From assembly GCA_019414345.1 (NCBI GenBank), contig DXMF01000026.1, forward strand, positions 111,613 through 175,612: 64,000 nucleotides of DNA. Reading direction: 5' to 3'. The DNA is from Collinsella sp. (lineage in GTDB: Bacteria; Actinomycetota; Coriobacteriia; Coriobacteriales; Coriobacteriaceae). Shown in pieces: positions 8,095 to 15,469 of the stretch (its first letter is position 1; the number at the start of each line of letters is the position of its first letter). Position numbers and translations under genes: made by a program. A model generated the notes under the pieces. That model saw only the letters and a program-made list of their open reading frames with translations. It did not search any database and was not told where the DNA came from.

Positions 8095-8154
8095 ATTATA
8101 AGACGAAAACCGTTTGCGTACTGATTTATAGAAGACGCAAACGGTTTTCGTCTT
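8095..8154 (-). promoter_or_regulatory. Promoter and 20-bp perfect palindromic operator of the AlbA_2-type gene
   Basis: A TATAAT -10 box (8095-8100, minus strand) touches a perfect inverted repeat with 20-bp arms (8100-8119 and 8135-8154; AAGACGAAAACCGTTTGCGT). Further half sites (AGACGCA, TTTGCGTAC, TTTTCGTCT) recur up to about 8240. The right position for a repressor that blocks RNA polymerase; the most likely ligand is the winged-helix protein encoded downstream. Confidence 0.6.
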
Positions 8155-8253
8155 GATTTGCGTACGGAATTAAGACGCATAATTTCGCTTTCGTATGGCT
8201 CAATACCGGACGCAGACTGTTTTCGTCTGTCAATACGTCTGCAATCCAAACGA

Positions 8254-8289
8254 AAAGAGCCCCGAGCTCGTATGAACTCGGGGCTCTTT
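8254..8289 (-). terminator. Strong hairpin terminator
   Basis: Perfect 13-bp stem (8254-8266 with 8277-8289) with T-rich sequence on both sides, about 150 nt beyond the stop of the flavin oxidoreductase gene on the minus strand. Could act in both directions. Confidence 0.65.
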
Positions 8290-8380
8290 GTGCCGCACAT
8301 CTATGAGAGAAGAAATTCGATGCGTACGGACGCTACTCCATGAAGCCGCCCTGGGATGGCGGCAACCTCGTCAATGGGGT

Positions 8381-8417
8381 CAGGTTTACATGCACCAACT
8401 TGGTGCAAACCAACCTG
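8381..8417. repeat. CAGGTTT...AACCTGTCCC palindrome (GGGACAG family)
   Basis: Imperfect inverted repeat with an inner GCACCAA/TTGGTGC stem, 24 bp past the oxidoreductase stop. Related motifs occur at 2217-2249, 19347-19421, 22625-22653 and 58610-58650. Confidence 0.5.
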
Positions 8418-8440
8418 TCCCCCACGCACCAAGGGGTTGA

Positions 8441-10390
8441 CTAGAGCTCGCAGGCAATCTTGTAGCCGTCGCCGATGGCGTCGCGGATGTTGCCGCACTT
8501 CTGGGCATCGCCCAGTACATGGGCAGCAACGCCAGCAGCGGCAAGGTCGTCGGCCAGCTTGGTATTGGGACGATAGCCCATGGCAAGCACCAGCGTATCG
8601 GCACCGGTGATGGTGCGGACCTCGCCGTCCTTCTCGTAACTGATGGTGTCCTCGGTGATCTCGGTCACCTTGGCCTCGGTCAGCACGTGAACGCCCTTGG
8701 AGAGCATGCGCGTGATGAGCACCGCGCGACCGGCGCCGCCCTCGTTGGCGGCGAGCGTCTTGGTCATCTCGATAACGGTGACATCGCGATTGGCCGGCGA
8801 GAGGTCGTTGACCAGCGGGGCCAGGTAATCGGCCGTCTCGCAACCGACGGTGCCGCCGCCCACGATGACGATCTTCTTGCCCGGGAAAGCCTTGCCACCC
8901 AGCAGGTCGTCAGCTGTCATAACTTGCTTAAAGCCCTGCATGAAGGCCGGAGCGATGGGCTCGGCGCCATAAGCCAGGACAACCTCGTAACCTGCGTAGT
9001 CGCGCTGAATGTCCTCGGCCGAAAGCTCGGTGCCAAATACGCACTTCACGCCGGCCTCGGCCAGGCGACGGTACTGATACTTGATCACGCGGGTGAGCTC
9101 CTGCTTTGCCGGCGGAACGGCTGCGATGCGCATCTCGCCGCCCGGCTCGTCCTGCTTATCCACGAGCACCACGTTATGACCACGCTTGGCAGCAATGTAG
9201 GCTGCCTCCATGCCCGCAGGACCGGCGCCCACAACGAGCACGTTCTTGACCTCGTCGGCAGGCTCGTAGCCGGCCTCGTCGCGCTCAACATCGGGGTTGA
9301 CGGTGCAGGAGATGCGCTTGCCAAACATAATGCCGTTCAGGCAGCGCAGGCAGCCAATGCAGGGGCGGATGTCGTCGGCGTTGCCGGCAGCGGCCTTGTT
9401 GCAGAACTCGGCATCGCACAGATTGGCGCGGCCCATCATGCAGATGTCGGCAGCGCCGTCCTCGACCAGCTCCTCGGCGATCCAGGCCTCGTTGATGCGG
9501 CCGACAGTAGCGACGGGGATGTTGACGTGCTTTTTGATCTCGCGCGAGCAAGCGGCGTGCGAGGCCTGCTGCGTGCCGGCGGCGGGAATCGCAGAGCCGC
9601 GCTTGATGGTGGTGCCGCCCGACACGTGAATCATGTCGACGCCAGCCTTCTCCAGGCGACGCGAGACGTAGATCATGTCGTTGAGGGTCAGGCCACCATC
9701 GGTGTACTCATCGCCCGAGATGCGGACGTCGATGATAAAGTCCTTACCGCAGCGCTCGCGAATCTCGGCGATGACCTCGAGCAAAAAGCGCATGCGGGCG
9801 TCGAGCGAGCCGCCGTACTCGTCGGTACGCTTGTTATAGAGCGGAGTCAAAAAGCCGCCGAGCATACCGTGGGCGTGTGCCGCATGGACCTCGACGCCAT
9901 CGACGCCGGCCTTCTGCATACGCACGGCGGCGTCACCGAACTGATGCGTAAGTTCGTGAATCTCATCGACCGTGATGGGGCGCGGCGCCTCGCGGGCATA
10001 GGACGGGCCCACAAAGGACGGAGCAATCAGGCGCGGCGTGCCCGGAATGTTAAAGGCCATGTAGGCGGGGTGGAAGAGCTGTGGCATGATCTTGCAGCCA
10101 TACTCGTGGACGGCCGCGGCGAGCTTTTCCCAGCCGGGGATAAACGTATCGTCGTAGCAGCACATGTCACCCGGCAGATAGGTATAGGTAGGCTCGACCG
10201 TCACGACCTCGGTGATGATGAGGCCCACGCCGCCCTTGGCACGGGCACGGTAATGATCGACCAAATCGTCGGTCACATAGCCATGATCGGCCAGGTTGGT
10301 GGACACCGGCGGCATAAAGACGCGGTTCTTGACCTCGGTCGTACCGACCTTGATCGGGCTAAAGAGCATCGGGTAGGCGGATGACTCCAT
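8441..10390 (-). CDS. FAD/FMN and [4Fe-4S] NADH:flavin oxidoreductase (TMADH/FadH/BaiCD type)
   Basis: 649 aa. An old-yellow-enzyme TIM barrel (about 10-335; 'HAAHAHGMLGGFLTPLYN') is followed by an Fe-S motif Cys344-Cys347-Cys350-Cys362 (spacing 2-2-11, as in trimethylamine dehydrogenase rather than FadH) and then FAD- and NAD(P)-binding folds with 'VLVVGAGPAGMEAA' and 'IVIVGGGTVGCETADYL'. The family passes electrons from NAD(P)H through FAD and the cluster to FMN, reducing C=C bonds (dienoyl-CoA, bile acid intermediates, enoates). The substrate cannot be read from sequence. Start ATG 10390 has AAGGAAG 6 nt upstream; the frame is open further up without a ribosome site. It appears to be a single-gene unit. 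Confidence 0.9.
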   Translation of the reverse strand: MESSAYPMLFSPIKVGTTEVKNRVFMPPVSTNLADHGYVTDDLVDHYRARAKGGVGLIITEVVTVEPTYTYLPGDMCCYDDTFIPGWEKLAAAVHEYGCKIMPQLFHPAYMAFNIPGTPRLIAPSFVGPSYAREAPRPITVDEIHELTHQFGDAAVRMQKAGVDGVEVHAAHAHGMLGGFLTPLYNKRTDEYGGSLDARMRFLLEVIAEIRERCGKDFIIDVRISGDEYTDGGLTLNDMIYVSRRLEKAGVDMIHVSGGTTIKRGSAIPAAGTQQASHAACSREIKKHVNIPVATVGRINEAWIAEELVEDGAADICMMGRANLCDAEFCNKAAAGNADDIRPCIGCLRCLNGIMFGKRISCTVNPDVERDEAGYEPADEVKNVLVVGAGPAGMEAAYIAAKRGHNVVLVDKQDEPGGEMRIAAVPPAKQELTRVIKYQYRRLAEAGVKCVFGTELSAEDIQRDYAGYEVVLAYGAEPIAPAFMQGFKQVMTADDLLGGKAFPGKKIVIVGGGTVGCETADYLAPLVNDLSPANRDVTVIEMTKTLAANEGGAGRAVLITRMLSKGVHVLTEAKVTEITEDTISYEKDGEVRTITGADTLVLAMGYRPNTKLADDLAAAGVAAHVLGDAQKCGNIRDAIGDGYKIACEL

Positions 10391-10508
10391 ACAGGCTTCC
10401 TTTCGTTTAAGCCGCTCGGCGGCACTTGCAGACACCCCTATCGTATCAGTACCCGCCGCATTCGCGCTCGCTCGCACTCCCCACCTTCAATCCCGACCCT
10501 CAAAAAAA

Positions 10509-10573
10509 GTTGCGGTGGAATACGGAGTAGATGAGGCTTTTAACAGCCAAAACAGTCCGTATTTCACCGCAAC
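10509..10573. repeat. 65-bp palindromic element, copy 1
   Basis: 18-bp terminal inverted repeats (GTTGCGGTGgAATACGGA with one mismatch) and a 29-bp middle. It differs from the copy at 18918-18982 at 3 of 65 positions and has the same orientation and similar flanks (A-run before, CTGAT after the end). Lies 64 bp beyond the kdpC stop. Confidence 0.85.
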
Positions 10574-10637
10574 TGATGGGCGGGGTGGAATTGAGGGCTC
10601 AGATAGTCAGTCATGCCCTCATCCGCCACTCCCTCAC

Positions 10638-11228
10638 CTACAGCGCGCCGTCCAGCATAAGGTTCACCTTGAGCACGTTGACCGTGGGCTCGCCGAACAC
10701 GCCGAGGAAACGGCCCTTGGTGCACGCGGCGATGATGTCGCGCACCTCGTCCTCACTTTTGCCCGTGGCCTTGGCAAGGCGCGGGACCTGGTACTCGGCG
10801 GCATCCGGAGAGATCTCCGGGTCGAGGCCGGACCCCGAACACGTCACCAGGTCGACGGGTACGGCGTCCATATCGGCATCGGGGTTGGCGGCGCGAATCT
10901 TCTCGACGCGCGCGTCCACAAGCTGCCGGTACTCCTCACTCGCCGGGGACAGGTTGGACGGGGCACCGTACGCCATGAGCTCGCCGTCTTCGCCTTCGAC
11001 AATTGACATGTTCTGGATGCGGCCCCACATGTGGTCCTCATCCTCGAAGTTCTGGCCGATCAGCTCGGAGCCCACGATCTTGTCGTCGACCTTGATGAGC
11101 GAACCGTTCGCCTGATACGGGAACGCAACCTGGGCGATGCCGGTCACGACGAGCGTATAGCCCAGGCCGCAGACAACGGTAAACAGCGCGAACACGCCCA
11201 GTGCGCGCGATGCAACACCTTTGAACAT
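10638..11228 (-). CDS. kdpC: Potassium-transporting ATPase subunit KdpC
   Basis: 196 aa. One N-terminal transmembrane helix (about 9-29), then the KdpC extracytoplasmic domain with 'ANGSLI', 'GSELIGQNF', 'PVDLVTCSGSGLDPEISP' and C-terminal 'FGEPTVNVLKVNLML'. KdpC is an essential subunit of the high-affinity KdpFABC K+ pump. Start ATG 11228 is preceded by GGAGG at 5 nt spacing; 12 bp separate it from kdpB. Last gene of the kdpFABC operon. An imperfect TGAGGGC/GCCCTCA hairpin (about 10592-10622) lies beyond its stop. Confidence 0.97.
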   Translation of the reverse strand: MFKGVASRALGVFALFTVVCGLGYTLVVTGIAQVAFPYQANGSLIKVDDKIVGSELIGQNFEDEDHMWGRIQNMSIVEGEDGELMAYGAPSNLSPASEEYRQLVDARVEKIRAANPDADMDAVPVDLVTCSGSGLDPEISPDAAEYQVPRLAKATGKSEDEVRDIIAACTKGRFLGVFGEPTVNVLKVNLMLDGAL

Positions 11229-11240
11229 ACAAACCTCCAC

Positions 11241-13295
11241 TTACATAATGCCGCAGAACGCGAGCAGCATGTCGATGAGCTTGATGAATACGAACGGGGC
11301 AACGATGCCGCCCAGACCCCACACGAGCAGGTTGTGGATCAGCAGCTGTCCGGACGGCACCTCGCGGTACTTAACGCCCTTCAGCGCGGCCGGGATCAGC
11401 GCGACGATAACGAGCGCGTTATAGATGATGGCCGAAAGAACCGCGGACAGCGGGCTTGCCAGACCGAGGATGTTGAGCGCGCCAAGGCCCGGGTAGATCG
11501 GCGAGAACAGGGCCGGGATGATAGCGAAGTACTTCGCCATGTCGTTGGCGACCGAGAAGGTCGTGAGCGAACCGCGGGTCATGAGCAGCTGCTTGCCGAT
11601 ACGCACGACCTCGATGAGCTTGGTGGGGCTGGAGTCGAGGTCGACCATATTGCCGGCCTCCTTGGCAGCCTGGGTGCCCGTGTTCATGGCCACGGCGACA
11701 TCCGCCTGCGCCAGCGCCGGCGCGTCGTTGGTGCCGTCGCCGGTCATGGCGACCAGGTGGCCCTCACGCTGGAACTCGCGGATCTTCTCGAGCTTGCCCT
11801 CAGGGGTGGCCTCGGCCAGGAAGTCGTCAACGCCGGCCTCGGCGGCGATTGCCGCGGCGGTGAGCGGGTTGTCGCCCGTCACCATGATGGTCTTGATGCC
11901 CATCTTGCGCAGGTCGGCGAACTTCTCCTTAACGCCGGACTTGATGATGTCCTTGAGGTACACAACGCCCAGCACGCGGCAGTTCTTGGTCACGACCAGC
12001 GGGGTGCCGCCGGCCTTGGCGATGCGCTCGACGGCCTCGTCGCACTCCTGGGAGAACACGCCGCCGGCTGCCTCCACATAGGTGCGCACGGAATCGGCAG
12101 CGCCCTTGCGGATCTCATTGCCCTCGTAGTTCACACCGGACATGCGGGTCGCCGCGGTGAAGGGGATGAACTCCATACCCTTATCCTCGAGTGTGCGGCC
12201 GCGCAGACCGAACTGCTCCTTGGCGAGCACGACGATGGAACGGCCTTCGGGGGTCTCGTCGGCCAGCGAGGAAAGCTGGGCGGCATCGGCCAGCTCCGCG
12301 GGATCGATGCCGTCGACCGGGATGAACTCGGCGGCTTGGCGGTTACCCAGGGTGATGGTGCCGGTCTTGTCGAGCATGAGGATGTCGACGTCGCCGGCGG
12401 CCTCGATGGCGCGGCCGGACATGGCCAGCACGTTGGCCTCGTTCAGACGGCTCATGCCGGCGATGCCGATGGCGGAAAGAAGGGCGCCGATGGTAGTAGG
12501 AGCCAGGCACACGAGCAGCGCCACGAGCGTGGTCACGGCCGTGGGGTTGTCCATGTCGTTAAGACCGACCGAGAAGCAGGAGTAACAATACAGGGCCAGC
12601 GTGACCAGGATAAAGACGATGGAGAGGGCCACCAGGAAGATCTCCAGAGCGATCTCGTTAGGGGTCTTCTTGCGCGCGGCACCCTCGACCATCGCGATCA
12701 TTTTGTCCAGGAAGCTCTGGCCGGGCTCACTGGAGATCTTGACGATGATCCAGTCGGACAGCACCGTGGTACCGCCGGTAACGGCAGAGCGGTCGCCGCC
12801 GGCCTCGCGGACCACGGGGGCGGACTCGCCGGTGATGGCGGACTCGTCAACGGAAGCAGCGCCCTCGATGACGTCGCCGTCGCCGGGAATCTGCTCGCCG
12901 GCGCGTACGATCACCAGGTCGCCGCGCGTGAGCTCGGTGCCGGGAACGACGGTGAAGTGCTCCTTGTCCTCAACGGACTCGATGCGATGGGCCTCGACAT
13001 CCTTCTTGGCCGCACGCAGGGAATCGGCCTGGGCCTTACCGCGGCCCTCGGCAAGCGCCTCGGCGAAGTTCGAGAACAGGTCGGTAAGCCACAGGATGAC
13101 CGCGATGGCGACCACATAGTAGGTGGGCACACCCGCGTCCTGCACACCGAAAATGGAAGCGACGGCCAGGACGGAGGTCATGACGGCGGAAAGCCACACC
13201 AGGAACATGACCGGGTTTTGAATCTGGACGCGAGGATCCAGCTTGGCAAACGAGTCGCGGACCGCGCGGCCCATCATGTCTTTTTGCATAGTCAT
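11241..13295 (-). CDS. kdpB: Potassium-transporting P-type ATPase subunit KdpB
   Basis: 684 aa. Catalytic subunit of the K+ pump: 'AITGESAP' in the actuator domain (Ser158 is the equivalent of the inhibitory phosphoserine 162 of E. coli), 'CLAPTTIG' in the membrane part, phosphorylated Asp309 in 'DKTGTITLGN', and the hinge 'TGDGTNDAPALAQADVAVAM'. Length is normal for the family. Start ATG 13295 has AAAGGAGGG about 10 nt upstream; the Met two codons later is possible but spaced less well. 16 bp after kdpA. Together with kdpA, C and F it forms one transcript. Confidence 0.97.
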   Translation of the reverse strand: MTMQKDMMGRAVRDSFAKLDPRVQIQNPVMFLVWLSAVMTSVLAVASIFGVQDAGVPTYYVVAIAVILWLTDLFSNFAEALAEGRGKAQADSLRAAKKDVEAHRIESVEDKEHFTVVPGTELTRGDLVIVRAGEQIPGDGDVIEGAASVDESAITGESAPVVREAGGDRSAVTGGTTVLSDWIIVKISSEPGQSFLDKMIAMVEGAARKKTPNEIALEIFLVALSIVFILVTLALYCYSCFSVGLNDMDNPTAVTTLVALLVCLAPTTIGALLSAIGIAGMSRLNEANVLAMSGRAIEAAGDVDILMLDKTGTITLGNRQAAEFIPVDGIDPAELADAAQLSSLADETPEGRSIVVLAKEQFGLRGRTLEDKGMEFIPFTAATRMSGVNYEGNEIRKGAADSVRTYVEAAGGVFSQECDEAVERIAKAGGTPLVVTKNCRVLGVVYLKDIIKSGVKEKFADLRKMGIKTIMVTGDNPLTAAAIAAEAGVDDFLAEATPEGKLEKIREFQREGHLVAMTGDGTNDAPALAQADVAVAMNTGTQAAKEAGNMVDLDSSPTKLIEVVRIGKQLLMTRGSLTTFSVANDMAKYFAIIPALFSPIYPGLGALNILGLASPLSAVLSAIIYNALVIVALIPAALKGVKYREVPSGQLLIHNLLVWGLGGIVAPFVFIKLIDMLLAFCGIM

Positions 13296-13311
13296 AAATC
13301 TGCGCCCTCCT

Positions 13312-15135
13312 TTACGCAATCATCTGGAAGAACTCGGCAACGGGGCCAAGCGCCAGGGCCGGGAAGAAGCTCAGGGCACCGATCAGCAGAACGATGAACA
13401 CGAGCAGGAATACGAACATGCCGTTGGTGGTAGACAGGGTACCGGCGCTCTCGGCGACCTTGCCCTTCTTGGCCAGCGAGCCGGCGATAGCCAGCGTACC
13501 GATGATGGGCATGAAGCGGGCGAACAGCATCTCGAGGCCGAGCATGACGTTGATCCAGGGAATGTTGCAGTTCATGCCTGCAAACGCCGAGCCGTTGTTG
13601 CCGCCGCATGAGGTGAAGGCATACAGCGCCTCGGAGAAGCCGTGCGCGCCACCATTGTTGAGTTGGTCGGCAAGACCGGGCACCATGCAGGCGATGGCCG
13701 AGCACACCAGAATGGCAAACGGAGTTGCCAAGCACAGGACAACTGCCCAGCGCATCTCGCCCGGCTCGATCTTCTTGCCCAGGAACTCAGGCGTGCGTCC
13801 GACCATGAGGCCGGCGATGAACACTGTGAGGATGGCGAAGCCGATCATGCCGTACAGGCCGCAGCCCACGCCGCCGAAGACGACCTCGCCCAGAGCAATC
13901 TGGAGCATCTGGACAAAACCGCCCAGCGGGGTGTAGGAGTCGTGCATGGAGTTAACCGAGCCGTTGGAAGCAGCCGTCGTGAAAGCGGACCAGGTAGAAG
14001 AGGAGGCGATACCGAAACGGCTCTCCTTGCCCTCCATGTTGCCGCCGGCCTGGCCGTCGGTCATCTCGATATTGACCGCTCCGCCATCGGCCAGCTGCGG
14101 GGTGCTCGCATGCTCGTTGACGGCGATGATGCCGGTGAAGATCACCAGCAGGATGAACATGGCGGCAAAGATGGCCTTGCCCTGCTTGGTGTTCTTGACG
14201 CCGATACCGAAGGCGAAGCAACAGGCGGCCGGGATCAGCAGCAGGCTGGTCATCTCGATGATGTTGGTGAAGGCACTGGGGTTCTCATACGGATGGGCGG
14301 AGTTCACGCCGAAGAAGCCGCCGCCGTTGGTGCCGGACTGCTTGATGGCGACCTGAGGAGCTGCGGGACCCTGGGGCAGGAACTGCTCGGTGACCACGCG
14401 CGCGCCCTCGACAACCTTGCCGTCGACCTTGACCGTGTCGCCCTCAATCTGGGCGCCGTCGATGACGCTCCAGCCGCCGTCTGCATTAGGCTGAACAGCG
14501 ACGGGTTCTACGAGCTCAGCCTTCTGAGCTGGCTGGAAGTTGGAGATGACGCCACCGGCAGCCAGGCAGATGCCGAACACGAGGTTCAGCGGGATGAGCA
14601 CATACAGGACGGTGCGGGTGAGGTCGACCCAGAAGGAACCCAGACCCTGCTCCTTGACCTGACGGAAGCCGCGGATCAGCGCGAACATGACCGCGATACC
14701 GGTGCCAGCGGAAACGAAGTTCTGCACAGTGAGACCCATGAACTGCACAAGGTAGGACAGGGTGGTCTCACCGGAGTAGGACTGCCAGTTGGTGTTGGTT
14801 ATGAAGGAAGCAGCCGTATTGAACGACAGGTCCCATGACACACCCGGCAGGTGCTGGGGATTGCCTGGCAAGAAGGACTGAAGCGCCTGGAGTGCCACAA
14901 GAGTCACGAGGCCGATCCCCGAAAAGACCAGCACGCTCGCCAGATAGCGCCTACACCCCATCTGTTCTGCCGCGTCGATGCGAAGCAGACGATAGACGCC
15001 ACGCTCCACAGGAGCAATCACAGGCGACAGGAACGTATGCTCACCATCCATGATATGGGCCATGAACCGACCGAGCGGAACGGCCAGGACGACGAGTACG
15101 GCAAAGTACAAGATGTACTGAATCGCAGCGTCCAT
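13312..15135 (-). CDS. kdpA: Potassium-transporting ATPase subunit KdpA
   Basis: 607 aa, about 50 longer than E. coli KdpA owing to extracytoplasmic insertions between membrane segments (about 215-265 and 355-400). Ten or so hydrophobic helices and four selectivity-filter-like loops: 'TNTNWQSYSGET', 'GTNGGGFFGVN', 'SCGGNNGSAFAG' and the first 'FNTAASFITNTN'. KdpA is the channel-like K+-selecting subunit. Start ATG 15135 lies 3 bp after the kdpF stop, with GAGGAG 13 nt upstream, inside kdpF. Translation is probably coupled to kdpF. Confidence 0.97.
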   Translation of the reverse strand: MDAAIQYILYFAVLVVLAVPLGRFMAHIMDGEHTFLSPVIAPVERGVYRLLRIDAAEQMGCRRYLASVLVFSGIGLVTLVALQALQSFLPGNPQHLPGVSWDLSFNTAASFITNTNWQSYSGETTLSYLVQFMGLTVQNFVSAGTGIAVMFALIRGFRQVKEQGLGSFWVDLTRTVLYVLIPLNLVFGICLAAGGVISNFQPAQKAELVEPVAVQPNADGGWSVIDGAQIEGDTVKVDGKVVEGARVVTEQFLPQGPAAPQVAIKQSGTNGGGFFGVNSAHPYENPSAFTNIIEMTSLLLIPAACCFAFGIGVKNTKQGKAIFAAMFILLVIFTGIIAVNEHASTPQLADGGAVNIEMTDGQAGGNMEGKESRFGIASSSTWSAFTTAASNGSVNSMHDSYTPLGGFVQMLQIALGEVVFGGVGCGLYGMIGFAILTVFIAGLMVGRTPEFLGKKIEPGEMRWAVVLCLATPFAILVCSAIACMVPGLADQLNNGGAHGFSEALYAFTSCGGNNGSAFAGMNCNIPWINVMLGLEMLFARFMPIIGTLAIAGSLAKKGKVAESAGTLSTTNGMFVFLLVFIVLLIGALSFFPALALGPVAEFFQMIA

Positions 15136-15138
15136 AGT

Positions 15139-15225
15139 TTACGAATCACTCCTCATCAGAATGTAGATGTAATAGATAAGAAGTCCAATGCAGACGACTC
15201 CGATGATGGGAATGAGGATATCCAT
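15139..15225 (-). CDS. kdpF: Small K+-ATPase subunit KdpF
   Basis: 28 aa: 'MDILIPIIGVVCIGLLIYYI' followed by YILMRSDS. One hydrophobic helix, of the size and position (immediately before kdpA) of KdpF, the lipid-like stabilising subunit of the Kdp complex. ATG 15225 has AAGGGG about 7 nt upstream. Sequence conservation in this family is low, so identity rests on size, hydrophobicity and order kdpF-A-B-C. Confidence 0.85.
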   Translation of the reverse strand: MDILIPIIGVVCIGLLIYYIYILMRSDS

Positions 15226-15469
15226 TTACCGCCCCTTTCACACGCGGTCCGATGTCTCGGACGCCTGCCCTCGCAAGCGTCTGGGGACAGTAAACGCTTC
15301 TAGGGATTAAAGAGGCGTGAGGGCCGGGGCTCACGTCCTTAAGATGCCGTAAAGATGCAGGTAGAAAGCACTATTGCAGCTGCAGTGCGCCTATACTCGA
15401 CCTCGCGAGCATACAGTGGTGTCTTCACCGCGTATGCACGCATGGACAACGCTTCAGAAAGGCTACGCT
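15226..15469. promoter_or_regulatory. Divergent promoter region between kdpFABC and kdpDE
   Basis: Holds the outward promoters of both kdp transcripts. A small AAGCGT/ACGCTT hairpin (15275-15299) lies on the kdpF side. No riboswitch could be recognised by eye. Confidence 0.5.

Larger units (their letters stand above)
8058..8440. other. 383-bp gene-free stretch with operator, terminator and a GGGACAG palindrome
   Basis: No coding sequence is supportable. The stretch holds the promoter/operator of the AlbA_2-type gene (8095-8240), a bidirectional-looking terminator (8254-8289) and a CAGGTTT/AACCTG hairpin (8381-8417). Confidence 0.8.

Noticed and set aside
11031..13397. Very long open frame antisense to kdpB (and similar ones antisense to feoB, the permease and ebgA, ppc, and the oxidoreductase)
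   Set aside because: Mirror frames caused by high GC at third codon positions of the real genes; composition is His/Gly/Leu/Ala/Asp/Val-rich, no domains and no ribosome sites.
15226..15469. c-di-AMP or other K+-related riboswitch before the kdp genes
   Set aside because: Only a small AAGCGT/ACGCTT hairpin is seen; none of the conserved ydaO-type motifs could be recognised.
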